NCBI GenBank assembly: GCA_963720885.1
Contig: CAVRGW010000002.1
Coordinates: forward strand, 124,001-188,000
Length of the DNA stretch: 64,000 nt
Direction of reading: 5' to 3'
Source of the DNA: DATLLN01 sp963720885
GTDB lineage: Bacteria > Actinomycetota > Thermoleophilia > Gaiellales > JAICJC01
Shown: positions 61,392 through 64,000 of the stretch, piece after piece
How positions within the stretch are numbered: position 1 is the stretch's first letter
Layout: the number at the start of each line of letters is the position of its first letter
The notes under the pieces: generated by a model
Told to the model about the DNA's origin: nothing
Seen by the model: only the letters and a program-made list of their open reading frames with translations
Databases searched by the model: none
Position numbers and translations under genes: made by a program

Positions 61392-62687
61392 CTACGTCCC
61401 GATCTCGCGTTGCACAAGCCCCGAGAGCTCCTCGCAGAGCCGCTCGCACTCGGACTCGTCCTCGGCCTCGACCATTACGCGCACCACCGGCTCCGTCCCC
61501 GAGGCGCGGAGCACGACCCTGCCACGTTCACCCAGCTTCGCGCTCACGGCCTCCACTTCCTGCCAGATCCGGTCGCTTGACGGTAGCAGGCTGCGATCGG
61601 CGGGCACCGCCACCAACCGCTGCGGGAACGGCACCACCAGGGCGGCGGCGTCGCGCATGCTCATCCCCCCGCGCTCCAGCGCACCCAGCAGCATCAGCGC
61701 GGTGGCCATCCCGTCGCCGGTGGTGTGGTGGTCGAGGTCGACCACGTGGCCCGACTGCTCGCCGCCCAGCGCCGCCCCCGTCTCGACCATCCGTTCGAGC
61801 ACGTAGCGGTCCCCGACGTCGGTCACCTCGACCGCGATGCCGTGCTCGCGCATGCGCCGCTGGAATCCCAGGTTGGTCATCGAGGTGACCACCACCCGGT
61901 CGCCCGGCAGCTCGCCCCGCTCGTGCCGATCGATCGCCAGCGCGGCGATGATCGCGTCACCGTTGACGACGTCGCCGCGGTCGTCGACCGCCAGGCAACG
62001 GTCGGCGTCGCCGTCGAACGCGATGCCGCCGGCCGCGCCACGCTCGCGGACGACCGCCGCCAGCGCATCCAGGTGCGTCGACCCCACGCCGGCATTGATG
62101 TTGCGCCCGTCGGGCTCGATGCCGATCAGCTGCGCCGCCGGGAAGACCGCCGGCGCGACCGGCACGGCCGCCCCGTTGGCGCAGTCGACGACCAGCCCGG
62201 CGTGGGCGGGTGAGCCGAAGGTGTCGCGCAGCCACGCCGCATACTCGGCCACGGCGCCGGGGATGGCCTCGGCCCGGCCGCCGTCGAGCTCGTCGCCACG
62301 GCCCATCGCCGCCTCGATCTCGGCCTCCCGCTCGTCGGACAGCTTGCGGCCGTCGCCGCCGATGAACTTGATGCCGTTGTCCCGGTACGGGTTGTGCGAC
62401 GCCGAGATGACGCAGCCCAGAGCCGCGCCGGACAGCCGGGCCAGCACCGCCACGCCCGGTGTCGGGATGACGCCGGCCGTGCGGGCGACGCCGCCGGCGG
62501 ACACGATGCCCTCGACCAGCGCGGCCTCCAGCCCGGGGCCGGACTCGCGCGTGTCCCGGCCGATCACGATCGCCGCGCCCGCCCCGGCGACGTGGGCAGC
62601 CGCGGCGCCCAGCTCACGCGCCAGCGCGTCGGTCAGGTCGACGCCCGCGATGCCGCGGACGCCATCGGTGCCAAACAGCCTGCGGAT
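61392..62687 (-). CDS. glmM: Phosphoglucosamine mutase
   Basis: About 431 residues. The expected N-terminus IRRLFGTDGVRGIAG is encoded from 62687, followed by active-site Ser in VISASHNPYRDNG, the metal loop DGDADR and the substrate loop GGEQSGH near residue 310. The frame has no ATG, GTG or TTG between a TGA at 62738 and a GTG at 62567 that lies inside the conserved domain. The codon at the position where homologues start is ATC (62687), with another ATC at 62693, 4 nt after the rpsI stop. CTG at 62678 is a less likely choice. It converts glucosamine-6-phosphate to glucosamine-1-phosphate, the step after GlmS. Confidence 0.92.
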   Translation of the reverse strand: MRRLFGTDGVRGIAGVDLTDALARELGAAAAHVAGAGAAIVIGRDTRESGPGLEAALVEGIVSAGGVARTAGVIPTPGVAVLARLSGAALGCVISASHNPYRDNGIKFIGGDGRKLSDEREAEIEAAMGRGDELDGGRAEAIPGAVAEYAAWLRDTFGSPAHAGLVVDCANGAAVPVAPAVFPAAQLIGIEPDGRNINAGVGSTHLDALAAVVRERGAAGGIAFDGDADRCLAVDDRGDVVNGDAIIAALAIDRHERGELPGDRVVVTSMTNLGFQRRMREHGIAVEVTDVGDRYVLERMVETGAALGGEQSGHVVDLDHHTTGDGMATALMLLGALERGGMSMRDAAALVVPFPQRLVAVPADRSLLPSSDRIWQEVEAVSAKLGERGRVVLRASGTEPVVRVMVEAEDESECERLCEELSGLVQREIGT

Positions 62688-62697
62688 GCGGATCCGG

Positions 62698-63093
62698 CTA
62701 GCGCTTCGAGAACTGCGGCCGCTTGCGGGCCTTCTTCAGCCCCGCCTTCTTCCGCTCGACCGCCCGCGCGTCGCGGGTCAGGAAGCCGGCGCGCTTGAGG
62801 TCGGTGCGCAGGTTCTCGTCGGCGGTGACCAGCGCGCGGGCGATGCCATGGCGCAGGGCCCCGGCCTGGCCGGAGATGCCGCCGCCGTCGATCCGCGCCC
62901 GCACGTCGAAGCTGGCGTCGGTGCCGCTCACCCGCAGCGGCGCCGTGGCGATCGCCTGCAGCGTCTGGCGGGGGAAGTACTCGGCGATCTCACGCCCGTT
63001 GACGGTGACCGCCCCCGAGCCGGGGACGAGCACGACGCGGGCGACCGAGTTCTTGCGCTTGCCCGTGCCTCGATACGAAACGGTGGTGCTCAA
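62698..63093 (-). CDS. rpsI: 30S ribosomal protein S9
   Basis: 131 residues, standard. GTGKRKNSVARVVLVPGSG (~9-27) and the C-terminal KKARKRPQFSKR are the hallmarks; the tail reaches the ribosomal P site. The start is TTG at 63093, overlapping the rplM stop (TTGA), which is unusual for a ribosomal protein but consistent with local gene coupling. Confidence 0.97.
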   Translation of the reverse strand: MSTTVSYRGTGKRKNSVARVVLVPGSGAVTVNGREIAEYFPRQTLQAIATAPLRVSGTDASFDVRARIDGGGISGQAGALRHGIARALVTADENLRTDLKRAGFLTRDARAVERKKAGLKKARKRPQFSKR

Positions 63094-63530
63094 CTGTTGC
63101 GCTCCTCGATAGCTACCGGGTTCTGGGCCTCGTGCGGATGATCGGGCCCGGCGTACACCTTGAGCTTGACGATCTGCCGCGCCGCGAGCTTGTTCTTGGG
63201 GAGCATCCCCTTGACCGCCTTGCGCAGCACCTCTTCCGGGCGCCGCTCCAGCTGCTCGGCGAGCGTCCGCACGCGGAGGCCGCCGGGATAGCCGCTGTGG
63301 CGGTAGTACAGCTTCTGCTCCAGCTTGTTCCCGGTCACATGGATCCGCTCGGCGTTGACCACGACGACGAAGTCGCCGGTGTCGATGTGCGGCGTGTACT
63401 GCGGCTTGCCCTTGCCGCGGAGCAGGTCGGCGATCTGGGTCGCGAGCCGGCCGAGCGTCTTGCCCTCGGCGTCGACCAGATACCAGATCTGCTCGATCTC
63501 GCGCGGCTTGGCGGTGTAGGTCTTCATCAT
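63090..63530 (-). CDS. rplM: 50S ribosomal protein L13
   Basis: 146 residues. MKTYTAKPREIEQIWYLVDA, a DFVVVVNAERIHVTGNK segment and MLPKNKLAARQ identify L13. Two adjacent ATGs (63530 and 63527); the second, preceded by GAGG, is equally possible. First gene of the rplM-rpsI-glmM-glmS run. No -10 box close to the start. Confidence 0.97.
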   Translation of the reverse strand: MMKTYTAKPREIEQIWYLVDAEGKTLGRLATQIADLLRGKGKPQYTPHIDTGDFVVVVNAERIHVTGNKLEQKLYYRHSGYPGGLRVRTLAEQLERRPEEVLRKAVKGMLPKNKLAARQIVKLKVYAGPDHPHEAQNPVAIEERNS

Positions 63531-63597
63531 CCTCGTGCGGTGGGAAGCGACAGCAGCAAGCAGCCGACCGGTGGCCGGCGCAGCGAGGGATGGTACC

Positions 63598-64000
63598 TCA
63601 GATGGTCGCGAGCCGGAGCCGTATCAGGGGCGGCGGGCCCTCCGGGCGCAGGACCCCAAGGGCGGCACGGACCACGGCCGGGTCGAACTGCGTGCCCGCG
63701 GCCGCGTCCAGCCGGGTCAGCGCGGCGGCGTGCTCCAGCGGATCGCGGCCGGGCCGGCCGCGGAGCATCGCCCGATAGGCGGCGCAGACGGAGACCACCC
63801 GCGCCGGCAGCGGGATCGCCTCGCCGGCGAGCCCGCGCGGGTACCCGGTGCCGTCCCAGCGCTCGCGCACCGCGCCCGCTCCTTCGACGGCACCGGCCAG
63901 GAACGGCATGCGGGCCAGCATCCGCTGGCCGACCAGCGTGCCGCGCTGGATCACCGCCCACTCCACGGGAGTCAGCGGATCGGTCTTGGACAGCAGCGCG
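63598..64000 (-). CDS. Degenerate HD-GYP-like domain protein, C-terminal part (runs off the window)
   Basis: 134 residues are visible, open beyond 64000. The region SKTDPLTPVEWAVIQRGTLV matches the HD-GYP helix, but the conserved His after xxM is replaced (QRG). The HHERWDG motif reads VRERWDGTGYP, so the His pair is lost while the GYP triplet and DGTGYPxG are kept. The AxxD of RIVAVADxYDAM reads VCAAYRAM, losing the metal Asp. The domain has therefore lost most metal ligands and is unlikely to hydrolyse cyclic di-GMP; it may be a binding or regulatory module. Its N-terminal part is out of view. Confidence 0.75.
   Translation of the reverse strand, partial: ALLSKTDPLTPVEWAVIQRGTLVGQRMLARMPFLAGAVEGAGAVRERWDGTGYPRGLAGEAIPLPARVVSVCAAYRAMLRGRPGRDPLEHAAALTRLDAAAGTQFDPAVVRAALGVLRPEGPPPLIRLRLATI

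Overview
ORGANISM. The window is strongly GC-rich, with G/C at most third codon positions. It carries the order rplM-rpsI-glmM-glmS and, close by, acpS-nnrD-alr, an arrangement familiar from Actinomycetota. Gene content and leaderless-looking starts fit a deep-branching, aerobic soil or sediment actinobacterium, perhaps of class Thermoleophilia; the class is an inference. No phage, insertion sequence or CRISPR array is visible. LAYOUT. 1-5.8 kb: start of a GAF-GGDEF protein, a gamma-glutamyltransferase/CocE-hydrolase pair, a Cys-rich small protein, a tiny Flp-type pilin and a secreted galactose-oxidase-like kelch protein. 5.9-9.4 kb: flippase-like membrane protein and an overlapping TlpA/MauE/secreted TIM-barrel operon. 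9.4-12.8 kb: RmuC and an MMPL exporter, then the only RNA gene, tRNA-Gly(TCC). 12.9-16.3 kb: a P-type ATPase in less GC-rich surroundings. 16.3-19.9 kb: FabG-type reductase, a frameshifted PhnB-like gene, an MFS exporter and a divergent, damaged WYL regulator. 19.9-26.8 kb: a heterodimeric ABC exporter followed by a cyclase/AAA/TPR regulator. 26.9-33.1 kb: DMT transporter, CAP protein, ispH and a multi-PAS histidine kinase. 33.2-39.9 kb: epimerase, ileS, a 47-residue gene with a strong Shine-Dalgarno sequence, Nudix, serine hydrolase and LytR_C protein. 39.9-46.4 kb: a minus-strand group with cytochrome c, ThDP enzyme, BKACE, class III aminotransferase and aromatic-L-amino-acid-type decarboxylase. 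46.5-57.4 kb: thpR, a methyltransferase, the acpS-nnrD-CBS-alr-CCA/PAP operon, and a divergent MBL/GNAT/membrane set, then VOC, GNAT and adenosine deaminase genes. 57.4-64 kb: DHA2 exporter with lipoprotein, glmS, glmM, rpsI, rplM and a degenerate HD-GYP protein. HOW GENES ARE EXPRESSED. About twenty first-in-operon genes have a TANNNT hexamer just 6-11 nt upstream of the start codon, mostly 6-8, which is leaderless architecture. At least fourteen downstream genes overlap the previous stop as NTGA or a 7-8 nt variant. Clear Shine-Dalgarno sequences are the exception. Two essential genes, glmM and the CCA/poly(A) enzyme, have no ATG, GTG or TTG where the protein must begin but do have an ATC there. 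Short palindromes with core GGGGTC-W-GACCCC recur at four intergenic sites.
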